Source: Ralstonia thomasii
GTDB lineage: Bacteria > Pseudomonadota > Gammaproteobacteria > Burkholderiales > Burkholderiaceae
Assembly: GCF_958405895.1 (NCBI RefSeq)
Contig: NZ_CATZAR010000010.1
DNA length: 64,000 bases
Direction: 5' to 3' (one strand)
Positions within the stretch are counted from its first letter, which is position 1, and each line of letters opens with the position of its first letter. A program made the position numbers and the translations under genes. Of the stretch, positions 36,553 through 45,385 are shown one piece after another. A model generated the notes under the pieces. It ran no database searches, was not told the origin of the DNA, and saw only the letters and a list, made by a program, of their open reading frames with translations.

Positions 36553-37761
36553 CTAAACCCCGAGCGCAGTGCGGCCGGCTGCCAGCAGGATGGAGTCGTT
36601 CTGCGGCGTGTGAATGCGGCTGCACAGCACATCGCGATAATGGCGCTCGAGCGGGTTGCGGCGCGACAGGCCGTGATTGCCGGACAGCTGCAGCGCCAAC
36701 TCCACGGCGCGGATCGCGTTGGCGGTGACGGTGTACTTGAGCAGCCCGCTGTCGGTGATGGAAAGCGGCGCGCCCGCATCGGCGGCTTCGGCTGCATGAT
36801 CGAGCAGCACGCGGTTGGTTTGCAGCGCGGCGGCAACCTCGCCCACCACTTCCTGCATGCGCGGCAGCGTGGCCAGCGGCCCGCCCAGGTTGGCCGGTGC
36901 CCGCGTGTTCAGAAACTGGATGAGCCAGTCGCGCGCGGCCTGCGCCACGGCGTCGTACAGGCTGCCGAGCAGCACGTTCATCCATGCTTGCTGGTCGAGT
37001 TGCGCGCCCGTGTCGGCTTGCGCGGCACTGTGCGCTGCCCATTCCGAAGCAGGGCGGATATCGACGGCGTGGTCGAGCGGAATCTCCACATCTTCGAGGA
37101 TGACGTCGTGGCTGCCCGAGGCACGCAAGCCGAGGTGGTTCCAGGTTTCTTCGATGCGGATACCCGGTGTTTCCGGCAACGGACGCGGCACGAGAAAAAT
37201 CCCCACGCGCGGCTCGGCTTCATCGGTGCGGCCCCACACGGATAGCCAGCGCAGGGCAGGGCTGCCGGTGCTGTAGAGCTTGCGGCCCCGGATGCGCCAG
37301 CGATTGCCGACACGCGTTGCCACTGTGGCGGGCAAACCGCCGCGTGCGGGCGTGCCGAGGTCCGGCTCCACGCGCAGCGCGTTGATGAGCGCGCCTTCAT
37401 TCAGCGCAGTCGCAAACACCTGTTGCCGAACATGCGCGGGCCAGCGCGTATCGGCACGTGCGATGGCGCGGTGCTGCAGGTACGTCATCGTCAGCACAAG
37501 CGCAGTGGCTGCATCGGCATGCGCGATGGACGCAATGATCTGGCGTGCCGTCTGCAGGCCGGCGCCGCCACCGCCATGCGTTTGCGGGATGACCTGTGCA
37601 ATCAGGCCCGAGGCGTGCAGCAGCGCGAAGTTGTCGTGCGGGAAGTTGCCCTGCAGATCATGCTCTGCGGCTGACGCGGCCAGCTGCGGAGCAATGGTGG
37701 CCAGCGCTTCGGCAAGCCGGTCGGGCGGCGTTGGCAGGCGATGCAAGGGAGCAGGCGACAT
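36553..37761 (-). CDS. acyl-CoA dehydrogenase-like flavin monooxygenase (SfnB/DszC type)
   Basis: A 402-aa protein of the acyl-CoA dehydrogenase superfamily, most like the flavin-dependent SfnB/DszC branch that oxidises organosulfur compounds. N-terminal helices (LIAQVIPQTHGGGGAGLQTA), a middle beta domain (TWNHLGLRASGSHDVILEDV) and a C-terminal helical domain (ALQLSGNHGLSRRNPLERHY) are all there. ATG 37761 is preferred over the frame start at 37824. It diverges from the SsuD-like gene across a 197-bp intergenic region. The substrate is inferred from context only. Confidence 0.8.
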   Translation of the reverse strand: MSPAPLHRLPTPPDRLAEALATIAPQLAASAAEHDLQGNFPHDNFALLHASGLIAQVIPQTHGGGGAGLQTARQIIASIAHADAATALVLTMTYLQHRAIARADTRWPAHVRQQVFATALNEGALINALRVEPDLGTPARGGLPATVATRVGNRWRIRGRKLYSTGSPALRWLSVWGRTDEAEPRVGIFLVPRPLPETPGIRIEETWNHLGLRASGSHDVILEDVEIPLDHAVDIRPASEWAAHSAAQADTGAQLDQQAWMNVLLGSLYDAVAQAARDWLIQFLNTRAPANLGGPLATLPRMQEVVGEVAAALQTNRVLLDHAAEAADAGAPLSITDSGLLKYTVTANAIRAVELALQLSGNHGLSRRNPLERHYRDVLCSRIHTPQNDSILLAAGRTALGV

Positions 37762-37958
37762 GGCGATGCAATGTGCGAAGCAAGTGGCATTGGCGCACAG
37801 CGTATCCGGGTTGCCAGGCGCCACGAACGACCTATGCCGTATATGCAGCGTTGAAATTATTCGTTAGTGCAATGCGGGTGGTGACGTAACTTCATTCGCA
37901 TTCATGGCGGGGCGCAATGCCTCGCAAGTCTTCTAACGATATGCGGAACGGAGCCAGC

Positions 37959-39050
37959 ATGAGCGTCGATTTCATCGGCATGATCCAGAGCCAGAAGCAG
38001 TCTGAAATTCACCCGCCCGATCCGAACGGGCCGGTGATCGACCGCGATTACGTACGTGCCTTTGCACAGGCGCACGAACAGGCCGGCTTTGATCGCATCC
38101 TCGTGCCGCACCATTCGACGGGGCCGTCGGCCACGCTCACGATCTCATATGCAGCCGCGTTGACGGAGCGCATTCACTTCATGCTTGCGCACCGGCCCGG
38201 GTTTACCAATCCGACGCTGGCCGCGCGCCAGATTGCCACGCTGGACCAGTTCACCGGTGGCCGCCTGGGCGTGCACTTCATCTCGGGCGGTTCCGACAGC
38301 GAGCAACGGCGTGATGGCGACTATCTCGACCACGACCAGCGCTATGCACGCACGGACGAATACCTGGGCATCCTGCGGCGCATCTGGACAGAGTCGAAGC
38401 CGTTCGACCACGAGGGCACGTTCTATCGCTTCGAGCAAGGCTTCTCCGAGGTGAAGCCCGCGCAGAAGCCCCATGTGCCGATCTACTTCGGTGGTGCTTC
38501 GGACGTGGCCGTCGAGGTGGCCGGCAAGCATGCCGACGTGTATGCGCTGTGGGGTGAATCGCTCGACCAGGTGCGCGATCTGACAACGCGCGTGCGGGCC
38601 GAAGCCGCCAAGCACGGGCGCAGCATCCGGTTTTCTGTGTCGTTCCGCCCGATCCTGGCGGAAACGGAAGACGCCGCCTGGGCACGGGCAGAGAACATCC
38701 TTGAGCGGACGCGCGCGCTGCGTGTGCAGCAGGGCTACAGCCGAGGCGGCCCGCAACAGAGCGAGGGCGCACGCCGCCTGCTCGCGGCAGCCGAACAAGG
38801 CGAGCGCGTCGACAAACGTTTGTGGACGGCCATCGCCAAGGAAACTGGTGGACGTTCCAATTCCACCTCGCTGGTCGGCACGCCGGAGCAAGTGGCCGAT
38901 GCGCTGCTCGACTACTACGACCTGGGCGTCACCACCTTCCTGATCCGCGGTTTTGATCCGCTGGAAGACGTGGTGGATTACGGTCGCACGCTCATCCCGC
39001 GCGTGCGCGAGCTGGTGGCGCAGCGTGAAGCGCAGCGCAAGGCCGCGTGA
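37959..39050 (+). CDS. SsuD-like FMNH2-dependent alkanesulfonate monooxygenase
   Basis: A 363-aa luciferase-like monooxygenase (TIM barrel). It starts MSVDFIGMIQSQKQSEIHPP and carries the LLM motifs LVPHHSTGPSATLTISYAA, ARQIATLDQFTGGRLGVHFI and SLVGTPEQVADALLDYYDLG. It releases sulfite from a sulfonate or oxidises a related organosulfur, using reduced flavin. ATG 37959 is chosen because the upstream open frame has two other ATGs (37917, 37941) without better support. First gene of the rightward operon, with the class II aldolase gene 10 bp downstream. Confidence 0.85.
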   Translation: MSVDFIGMIQSQKQSEIHPPDPNGPVIDRDYVRAFAQAHEQAGFDRILVPHHSTGPSATLTISYAAALTERIHFMLAHRPGFTNPTLAARQIATLDQFTGGRLGVHFISGGSDSEQRRDGDYLDHDQRYARTDEYLGILRRIWTESKPFDHEGTFYRFEQGFSEVKPAQKPHVPIYFGGASDVAVEVAGKHADVYALWGESLDQVRDLTTRVRAEAAKHGRSIRFSVSFRPILAETEDAAWARAENILERTRALRVQQGYSRGGPQQSEGARRLLAAAEQGERVDKRLWTAIAKETGGRSNSTSLVGTPEQVADALLDYYDLGVTTFLIRGFDPLEDVVDYGRTLIPRVRELVAQREAQRKAA

Positions 39051-39059
39051 GGCACGGGC

Positions 39060-39899
39060 ATGAGCGCAGTCTTCTCTATCGAGCGCCCCGCATCGTCCAC
39101 GCTCAAGCTGAACAGCACGCCGCAGCAGAAATTCTGGTTTGATCCGCCCGCCACGCGCCCCACGCTCGAGGCCGAGCGGCGCCATCGGCAGGAGCGGCTT
39201 GCGGGGGCGTTCCGCCTGTTTGCGCGGCACGGCTTTGACCTCGGGCTGGCGGGCCACATCACCGCGCGCGACCCGGAGTTGACGGACCACTTCTGGGTCA
39301 ACCCGCTGGGGGTGCATTTCTCGCGCATCAAGGTGACGGACCTGCTGCTCGTGAACGCGCGTGGCGAGACCGTCATCGGCAACCGGCCGCTGAACAAGGC
39401 GGCGTTTGCGATTCATGCGGCGATTCACGAAGCGCATCCGCACATCGTGGCTGCGGCGCACACCCATTCGACCTACGGCAAGGCGTGGTCGACCCTGGGC
39501 CGGCCGCTGGATCCGCTCACGCAGGATGCATGCTCGTTCTATGAAGACCATGCGCTGTTCGACGACTTCACCGGCATGGTGGTCGATTCCAGCGAAGGCG
39601 AGCGCATTGCGCATGCCCTCACCAAGCCCGACGGCGGCACGCACAAGGGCGTGATCCTGAAGAACCACGGCATCCTCACGGCAGGCCCGACGTTGGAAGC
39701 CGCAGCGTGGTGGTACATCGCGCTGGACAACGCTGCCCACACGCAACTGCTTGCCGAAGCCGCGGGCACGCCGCAGCCCATCGATGCCGCCACCGCGCGC
39801 CACACCCACAGCCAGGTGGGCGGCCAGGAGGGTGCGCTGCACGCGTTCGAAAGCCTTTACGCCGGCCTGGTCGCGGCCGAGCCGGACGTGCTCGATTAA
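39060..39899 (+). CDS. class II aldolase/adducin family protein
   Basis: A 279-aa protein of the class II aldolase/adducin family. Zinc-binding histidines are in AAAHTHSTYGKAWST (His134, His136) and later in ILKNHGILTAG. Members are aldolases, epimerases or decarboxylases acting on small hydroxy-carbonyl substrates. Between a sulfonate monooxygenase and an ABC transporter it could process the aldehyde left after desulfonation; this is inference. It follows the SsuD-like gene by 10 bp. Confidence 0.82.
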   Translation: MSAVFSIERPASSTLKLNSTPQQKFWFDPPATRPTLEAERRHRQERLAGAFRLFARHGFDLGLAGHITARDPELTDHFWVNPLGVHFSRIKVTDLLLVNARGETVIGNRPLNKAAFAIHAAIHEAHPHIVAAAHTHSTYGKAWSTLGRPLDPLTQDACSFYEDHALFDDFTGMVVDSSEGERIAHALTKPDGGTHKGVILKNHGILTAGPTLEAAAWWYIALDNAAHTQLLAEAAGTPQPIDAATARHTHSQVGGQEGALHAFESLYAGLVAAEPDVLD

Positions 39900-39948
39900 G
39901 CCGTCGCCTGACAGAACAGATCGAACACATCATCACGGGGAGCATTCA

Positions 39949-40956
39949 ATGAGCGAAGAGACCGCGGGCATCTCGCGCCGCAAGATATTGCACGCAGCGG
40001 CCGCCACGGCGCTGGCTGCACCGGCATTGATCCTGGGCCGCAAGGCCTACTCGCAACAGCGCAAGCTGACGTTTGCTTGGAACCAGAACGCGTTTTGCCT
40101 GACGCCCATCGTGGTGGCGCAGGAACGCGGCTTCTTCGAAAAGAACGGACTGCACGTCGATCTGATCAACTACAGCGGCTCGACCGATCAACTGCTCGAA
40201 TCGATCGCCACCGGCAAGGCAGATGCCGCAGTGGGCATGATTCACCGCTGGCTCAAGCCGCTGGAAGCGGGCTTCGACGTGAAGATCATCGGCAGCTCGC
40301 ATGGCGGCTGTGTGCGGCTTGTGGGTTCCAAGGCGGCAGGCGTCACCAGCCTGGCGGCGCTCAAGGGAAAAACCGTAGGCGTGAGCGATCTTGCTGCCCC
40401 GGGCAAGCACTTCTTCACCATCCTGCTGGCCAAGAACGGCATTGACCCGGACAAGGACGTCACGTGGCGCCAGTACCCGGCCGACCTGCTGGGCGTGGCG
40501 GTGGACAAAGGCGAGATCCAGGCGATTGCCGACGGCGACCCCAACCTTTTCCTGCTGGAGAAGCGCACGAACGGCGCCTACGTGGAGCTGGCCACGAACC
40601 TCTCCGGTGAATACGCACGCAAGGTCTGCTGCGTGATCGGCGCACGCGGCGAGCTGGTCCGCAATGACCGCCCGACGGCATCCGCACTGGCGCGTTCGAT
40701 TGTGCAAGCCACGGATTTCGTCAACGAAAACCCGAATGAGGCGGCCAAGGTGTTTGCCAAGTATTCGCCCAAGGTGGCGCTGGACGACTTGCGCAAGCTC
40801 TACGCCACGCTCACGTACACGCATCACCCGACCGGCGTCGACCTGCGCGACGAGATCGCCTTCTACGCGGAAGACTTCCGCCGCATCGGCGTCATCAAGA
40901 AGACCACCGATCCGCAGCGCCTGGCGCAGCACGTGTACGTGAATGTGCTGGCCTGA
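39949..40956 (+). CDS. ABC transporter substrate-binding protein (sulfonate/nitrate/taurine type), Tat-exported
   Basis: A 335-aa periplasmic binding protein of the SsuA/NMT1 family. The N-terminus MSEETAGISRRKILHAAAAT - ALAAPALILG has a twin-arginine motif, so export by Tat is predicted. The mature part starts KLTFAWNQNAFCLTPIVVAQ, typical of the family. ACGGGGAGC precedes ATG 39949. With the permease and ATPase genes it forms a complete importer. A second binding protein is encoded at 44027. Confidence 0.87.
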   Translation: MSEETAGISRRKILHAAAATALAAPALILGRKAYSQQRKLTFAWNQNAFCLTPIVVAQERGFFEKNGLHVDLINYSGSTDQLLESIATGKADAAVGMIHRWLKPLEAGFDVKIIGSSHGGCVRLVGSKAAGVTSLAALKGKTVGVSDLAAPGKHFFTILLAKNGIDPDKDVTWRQYPADLLGVAVDKGEIQAIADGDPNLFLLEKRTNGAYVELATNLSGEYARKVCCVIGARGELVRNDRPTASALARSIVQATDFVNENPNEAAKVFAKYSPKVALDDLRKLYATLTYTHHPTGVDLRDEIAFYAEDFRRIGVIKKTTDPQRLAQHVYVNVLA

Positions 40957-40991
40957 CGCACGGCGTGTGAGCACATGAGGAACACATCGAC

Positions 40992-42029
40992 ATGAGCACC
41001 ATCCCGCAAACACTGGAGGCGTCTGCCGCGCTCTCCAACCCATTTGCCGATGCCGTCGAGCGCGGAGGCGCATGGCGCACCGGCGCCGTGGCCGCATTGG
41101 CCTGGGCCGCCTTCGGCTTGCTGACGTGGCGCTGGCCCAATCACGTGGTCGGTTTCAGCGACTGGGCATTCACGGTGGAGTTGGGCGTTACCGCGTTGAT
41201 CGTTGGCATTGCGCTGTTCGTGATGGCGTTGGCGGCGGGCCATGTGTCCCCGTTGCGGCCCGTGCAGGAAGCGCTGCAACCGGCCGGGCCATGGCTGATC
41301 GCCGTGCCTGCGGTGCTGGCGTTGTGGGAGGTGCTGACCGCCAAGTCCGGTGCATTGCCCACACCGTTCTTTGCGCCGCCGCAGGCATTGATCGAGGTCT
41401 ATTCGGAAGACTGGCCGCGTCTGGGCGACAGCGTGCTGAATACGCTCAAGCTGCTCGGCATCGGCTATCTGCTTGGTGCGTTGACGGGCTTTCTGGTGGG
41501 CGTGTCGATCGGCTGGTCGCGCGCAGTGGGTTACTGGGTGCATCCGGTGCTGCGCATTCTCGGGCCGTTGCCGGCGACGGCGCTGTTGCCGATCACGTTC
41601 TACTTCTTCCCGTCGAGCTATTCGGCGGCGGCTTTCCTGATCGCCTTGGCAGCCGGCTTTCCCGTGGCGGTGCTCACGTGGTCCGGCGTGGCGGGCGTGA
41701 GCAAAAGCTACTACGACGTTGCCCGCACGCTGGGCGCATCCAACGCATTCCTGGTGCTGCGTGTGGCGATTCCGGCAGCCCTGCCGCAGGTGTTCGTGGG
41801 GCTGTTCATGGGGCTGGGCGCTTCGTTCACGGTGCTGGTGACGGCGGAGATGATGGGCGTGAAGTCGGGCCTCGGCTGGTACCTGACCTGGGCGCAAGGC
41901 TGGGCATCGTACGTCAACATGTATGCCGCGCTGATCGTCATGGCGCTGCTGTTCTCCAGCATCATCACGCTGCTCTTCAAGGTGCGTGACCGCGCGCTGG
42001 TCTGGCAGAAGGGGACGCTGAAATGGTAG
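40992..42029 (+). CDS. ABC transporter permease (SsuC/TauC type)
   Basis: A 345-aa permease. After a non-conserved N-terminal region with two or three extra hydrophobic segments (residues 30-105), it has the standard BPD domain: GLGASFTVLVTAEMMGVKSG and the EAA-like loop YYDVARTLGASNAFLVLRVA. Longer than typical SsuC (about 260 aa), because of the N-terminal extension. It overlaps the ATPase start by 7 nt. Confidence 0.86.
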   Translation: MSTIPQTLEASAALSNPFADAVERGGAWRTGAVAALAWAAFGLLTWRWPNHVVGFSDWAFTVELGVTALIVGIALFVMALAAGHVSPLRPVQEALQPAGPWLIAVPAVLALWEVLTAKSGALPTPFFAPPQALIEVYSEDWPRLGDSVLNTLKLLGIGYLLGALTGFLVGVSIGWSRAVGYWVHPVLRILGPLPATALLPITFYFFPSSYSAAAFLIALAAGFPVAVLTWSGVAGVSKSYYDVARTLGASNAFLVLRVAIPAALPQVFVGLFMGLGASFTVLVTAEMMGVKSGLGWYLTWAQGWASYVNMYAALIVMALLFSSIITLLFKVRDRALVWQKGTLKW

Positions 42030-42820
42030 CCGTGCTGGAACGCGAGGCGCCGCCTGCGGCCACTGTCGGGGCGCGTATCGACGTGCAGGGCGTCAGCCAC
42101 TGGTTTGGCAGCCGCGCCAATCCGCTGCAGGTGCTCGACGGTGTGAGCCTGACCATACAGCCGGGTGAGTTCGTTGCGCTGCTCGGGCCAAGCGGTTGCG
42201 GCAAGTCCACGCTGCTGCGCCTGATTGCGGGGCTGGAGCCGCCCACGCGCGGCCGCATCCTGCAGGACGATGCCCCCATCGACGCGCCGGACCCGTCGCG
42301 TGTGGTCGTCTTCCAGGACCCGACGCTCTACCCATGGCGGCGCGTGTGGGACAACGTCGCGCTGGGCCTGCAAGCGCGCGGTGTGCTCAACGCAGAGCGT
42401 GACCGCGTGGACGATGCTCTGGAGCGCGTGGGCCTGGGCGGCTTTCATCGGGCGTTTCCGCATGAGCTCTCGGGCGGCATGGCGCAACGCGTGGCGCTGG
42501 CGCGTGCGCTGGTCAACGATCCGCAGTTGCTGGTGCTGGACGAACCGCTGGGCAAGCTGGATTCACTCACGCGGCTGGCCATGCAGAGCGAGCTGGTGAC
42601 GCTGTGGCAACGCGCGCGCTTCTCGACCGTGCTGGTGACGCACGATGTGGAGGAGGCGTTGTTCCTGGCGCAGCGTGTGGTCATCTTCAGCCCGCGCCCG
42701 GCGCGCATCACGGCGGAACTGACGGTGGATCTGCCTTACCCACGCCATCGCGGCGACCCGCGCTTGAGCGCGTTGCGGCACGAGGCGCTGGGTCATCTCG
42801 GCCTCGGCGAGACCTGGTAG
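42023..42820 (+). CDS. ABC transporter ATP-binding protein (SsuB/TauB type)
   Basis: A 265-aa ABC ATPase. Walker A GPSGCGKST, Q-loop VFQDPTLYPWRRVWDNVALG, signature LSGGMAQRVALARALVNDP and Walker B LLVLDEPLGKLD are present. It belongs to the nitrate/sulfonate/taurine branch. ATG 42023 overlaps the permease stop. The cytochrome gene starts 14 bp after its stop. Confidence 0.9.
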   Translation: MVAVLEREAPPAATVGARIDVQGVSHWFGSRANPLQVLDGVSLTIQPGEFVALLGPSGCGKSTLLRLIAGLEPPTRGRILQDDAPIDAPDPSRVVVFQDPTLYPWRRVWDNVALGLQARGVLNAERDRVDDALERVGLGGFHRAFPHELSGGMAQRVALARALVNDPQLLVLDEPLGKLDSLTRLAMQSELVTLWQRARFSTVLVTHDVEEALFLAQRVVIFSPRPARITAELTVDLPYPRHRGDPRLSALRHEALGHLGLGETW

Positions 42821-42834
42821 ATGGCGGCATCATC

Positions 42835-44001
42835 ATGAGCGGACCGGAAGCGACGGTCTGGCTCAACGCGTTGCTTGGCTTTCTGCAATGGGCGCAGCAC
42901 GGCGTGCTGGTGCTGATGCACACGCTTGGGCTGACCGGCGAGGCACACGGGCAGCCGGCATGGCCGTGGGACGTGCGCATCGCGGGCGAAACCCTGTTGA
43001 TCGACCTTGGGCAAGCGCAGCAGCTTGGCCTGACGCTGATTGCCTTGATGCTGGCGTTGCTGGCCGTCGTGATCGCCGTGCTCGTGAGGCGGTGGCGGCC
43101 GGTGTCATCCGGTGTTGCGGCGGGCCTGCTTGTGGTGGCGCCGTGGCCCTCGGCGGTTGTGGTGGCGCCCGCCGTGCCGACGAGTTTCCATGTGAGCCCA
43201 ACGGCTTTTTCGGTGGCGTCCATCACGCAGGGCACGCGCATCTACAACGCCGCGTGCGCAAGCTGCCACGGCGCAGACGGCCGGGGCGAAGGCCCCTTGG
43301 CCGCCACGCTTACGCGCTGGCCACCCACGGTGGTCGGCCCATTGCTTGGCCGTCATGCCGATGGCGAGCTGTTCTGGCACATCGCCCACGGCATGCAGGA
43401 CACGCAAGGTGCGTCCACCATGCCTGCATTTGCCGGTCGACTGAGCGATGCCGATATCTGGGCGGTACTCGACGCCATGAAGGTGCTGGCCGCGCGTGGC
43501 GGCGTGCGCGCCGGCGGCTGGCCGCTGCCGGTGGCGCTGCCCGCGTTGTCCGTGCGCTGCGGCGATGCGCTGCCGCAATCCCTGGCGACGTGGCGCAACG
43601 GCCAACGCGTGCGCGTGGTGGCGGTGGATGCGGCATCGAGCACCGACATCCCGCTGGAAGATCCGCGTTTCCAGACATTGCTGATCACGCCGGATGGCAG
43701 GTTGCCACCGCCAACGCGCGCGTTCCAGGCGCGTTGCGTGGCGACAGGCGCCGACGCCTGGAGCGTCTTCGCCGCCATCGCCGGTGCTGCGCCGCAAGCG
43801 TTCTCCGGCACGCAGTTGCTGGCCGACCGCAACGGCTGGTTGCGCGCACGCGGCGCACCGGGCACCACGTGGTCCGATGCCGATTTCCTCTGCACTTCGG
43901 CCGCACGCGGGACCGCCCGCAGCACGAGCGGCCTCGATTCCTTGATCGCCCGCATGGACGCCGAACCCGTGCGCTATGTGAAAGGCGGCTTCATCCACTG
44001 A
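42835..44001 (+). CDS. membrane-anchored c-type cytochrome
   Basis: A 388-aa protein. A hydrophobic segment at about residues 65-85 (LGLTLIALMLALLAVVIAVL) and a second near 92-110 precede a periplasmic mono-heme cytochrome c domain with the heme motif NAACASCHGADGRGEG (CxxCH at 141-145) and the likely axial Met in ASTMPAFAGRLSDADIWAVL. A C-terminal region (about 240-388) has no family I recognise. ATG 42835 is used; the upstream frame overlaps the ATPase gene. Its operon place between a sulfonate ATPase and a binding protein suggests a role as electron acceptor in sulfur oxidation, which is inference. Confidence 0.78.
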   Translation: MSGPEATVWLNALLGFLQWAQHGVLVLMHTLGLTGEAHGQPAWPWDVRIAGETLLIDLGQAQQLGLTLIALMLALLAVVIAVLVRRWRPVSSGVAAGLLVVAPWPSAVVVAPAVPTSFHVSPTAFSVASITQGTRIYNAACASCHGADGRGEGPLAATLTRWPPTVVGPLLGRHADGELFWHIAHGMQDTQGASTMPAFAGRLSDADIWAVLDAMKVLAARGGVRAGGWPLPVALPALSVRCGDALPQSLATWRNGQRVRVVAVDAASSTDIPLEDPRFQTLLITPDGRLPPPTRAFQARCVATGADAWSVFAAIAGAAPQAFSGTQLLADRNGWLRARGAPGTTWSDADFLCTSAARGTARSTSGLDSLIARMDAEPVRYVKGGFIH

Positions 44002-44026
44002 CCCTCGACCGCATCGCTCCATCACC

Positions 44027-44968
44027 ATGCCGCAACATCGACGACGTTTTCTGCAATCCACGCTGGCACTCGCTGCCGCGCCTGCCTTGTCCATCGCGCA
44101 ACCCCGCCTCGTGCTCAAGGCCGGCGACCAGAAGGGCGGACTGCGCGCGCTGCTCGAAGCCGCCGACGCGCTCAAAGGCGTGCCGTACGACATCCAATGG
44201 ACCGAATTTCCGGCGGCCGCACCGCTGGCCGAAGCGCTCAATGCAGGCGCCGTCGACTTGGGCCCCATTGGGGATGCGCCAGCCATCTTTGCCTTGGCGG
44301 CGGGTACGCGCATCAAGCTGATCGGCGCCAACCGATCCGACCCATACGGCACGGCGGTGCTGGTGCGGCCGGATTCTCCGCTGAAGACCGCCGCGGATCT
44401 GAAAGGCAAGTCGATCGGCACAAACCGCGGGTCGATCGGGCACTTCGTGGCGCTCAAGGCGTTGGAATCTGCAGGGCTGGGCCCGGACGACGCCAACTTC
44501 CGTTTTCTGCCGCCTGCGGATGCCAAGCTTGCGCTGGTCAACGGTTCGATCGATGCGTGGTCAACGTGGGAGCCTTACACCGCGATGGCCGAAACGGCCA
44601 AGCATGCGCGCGTGCTGGTCAACGGACGCGGGTTGTGGTCGGGCCTCAGCTACCTGGCGGCGACCGACGCGGCCCTGGCGGCCAAGCGCGACGCGCTGCG
44701 CGATTTCCTGCAGCGCGTGGTACGCGCGCAGGTGTGGTCGTATCAGCATGTCGATAGCTTTTCAGCCACGCTGGCCCGCATCATCGGCATTGCGCCGGAG
44801 GCCGCGCGGCTGCAGTTTGCGCGGCGGCAGACTGTGTGGCGCGCCATCGATCCGCAGCTCATTGCGGAGCAGCAGCGCACGGCCGATTTCTACGTGAAGG
44901 TGGGCCTGCTCAAACAGCGGCTGGAGGTGGCTACCACGTTTGACACGGGCTTTCCGCTAATCGCCTAG
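44027..44968 (+). CDS. second sulfonate-type periplasmic binding protein (SsuA type)
   Basis: A 313-aa binding protein. The N-terminus MPQHRRRFLQSTLALAAAPA - LSIAQPRLVLK includes an arginine-rich export signal, followed by GDQKGGLRALLEAADALKGV and the SsuA-like segment LPPADAKLALVNGSIDAWST. Different in sequence from the binding protein at 39949, so the operon encodes two, and the single permease/ATPase may serve both. Last gene of the rightward operon; its stop overlaps that of the convergent small gene by 4 nt. Confidence 0.85.
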   Translation: MPQHRRRFLQSTLALAAAPALSIAQPRLVLKAGDQKGGLRALLEAADALKGVPYDIQWTEFPAAAPLAEALNAGAVDLGPIGDAPAIFALAAGTRIKLIGANRSDPYGTAVLVRPDSPLKTAADLKGKSIGTNRGSIGHFVALKALESAGLGPDDANFRFLPPADAKLALVNGSIDAWSTWEPYTAMAETAKHARVLVNGRGLWSGLSYLAATDAALAAKRDALRDFLQRVVRAQVWSYQHVDSFSATLARIIGIAPEAARLQFARRQTVWRAIDPQLIAEQQRTADFYVKVGLLKQRLEVATTFDTGFPLIA

Positions 44969-45330
44969 CGGGCGTTGCCTGAATGGGATTCCGCGCTCGG
45001 CCGCGAGCCACCATGCGGGCCGGCGGTACCCGGCGCTTCCGCGACGTTCTTGGGCAGGTTGGCGACCGGCGTGGCAGCGTCTGGCGCGTTGTTGCCGCCA
45101 TTGCCAAAGCGCGCTGCCAGACGGTCCTGCACTGCGGTCAGCTGGGCCTGCTCCTGCGCCTTCTGGGCGCGCTCGGTCTCGGCCTGCTGGGCAGCGGCGG
45201 CTTGCTCAGCCGGCGTGGGCGGCGGCAGTTTGCCGTGGGCGGGATGCGGCAAAGCAACCACCGTCAGGCCGATGGCCGCCGCGGCGAGCCACAGGGCGGT
45301 GCGTGGAATGTTCTGGGGTGTTTTCGGCAT
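44965..45330 (-). CDS. small exported Ala/Gln/Pro-rich protein of unknown function
   Basis: A 121-aa protein. Start MPKTPQNIPRTALWLAAAAI followed by GLTVVALPHPAHG is a signal peptide. The mature part is Ala/Gln/Glu-rich and probably helical (EQAAAAQQAETERAQKAQEQ), then Gly/Pro-rich. I do not recognise the family. ATG 45330 is chosen; the frame extends to 45402. It overlaps the 3' end of the sulfonate-binding protein gene by 4 nt, and the aldarate LysR lies upstream on the same strand. Confidence 0.55.
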   Translation of the reverse strand: MPKTPQNIPRTALWLAAAAIGLTVVALPHPAHGKLPPPTPAEQAAAAQQAETERAQKAQEQAQLTAVQDRLAARFGNGGNNAPDAATPVANLPKNVAEAPGTAGPHGGSRPSAESHSGNAR

Positions 45331-45385
45331 GGCGGTCTCCGGGTCGGGATCGCCATGGCTCCAGCAAGTGCGGTGCCGCGTGAGT

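Noticed and set aside
38145..39842. 565-codon minus-strand frame opposite the SsuD-like and aldolase genes
   Set aside because: Same reason: shadow with no recognisable domain.
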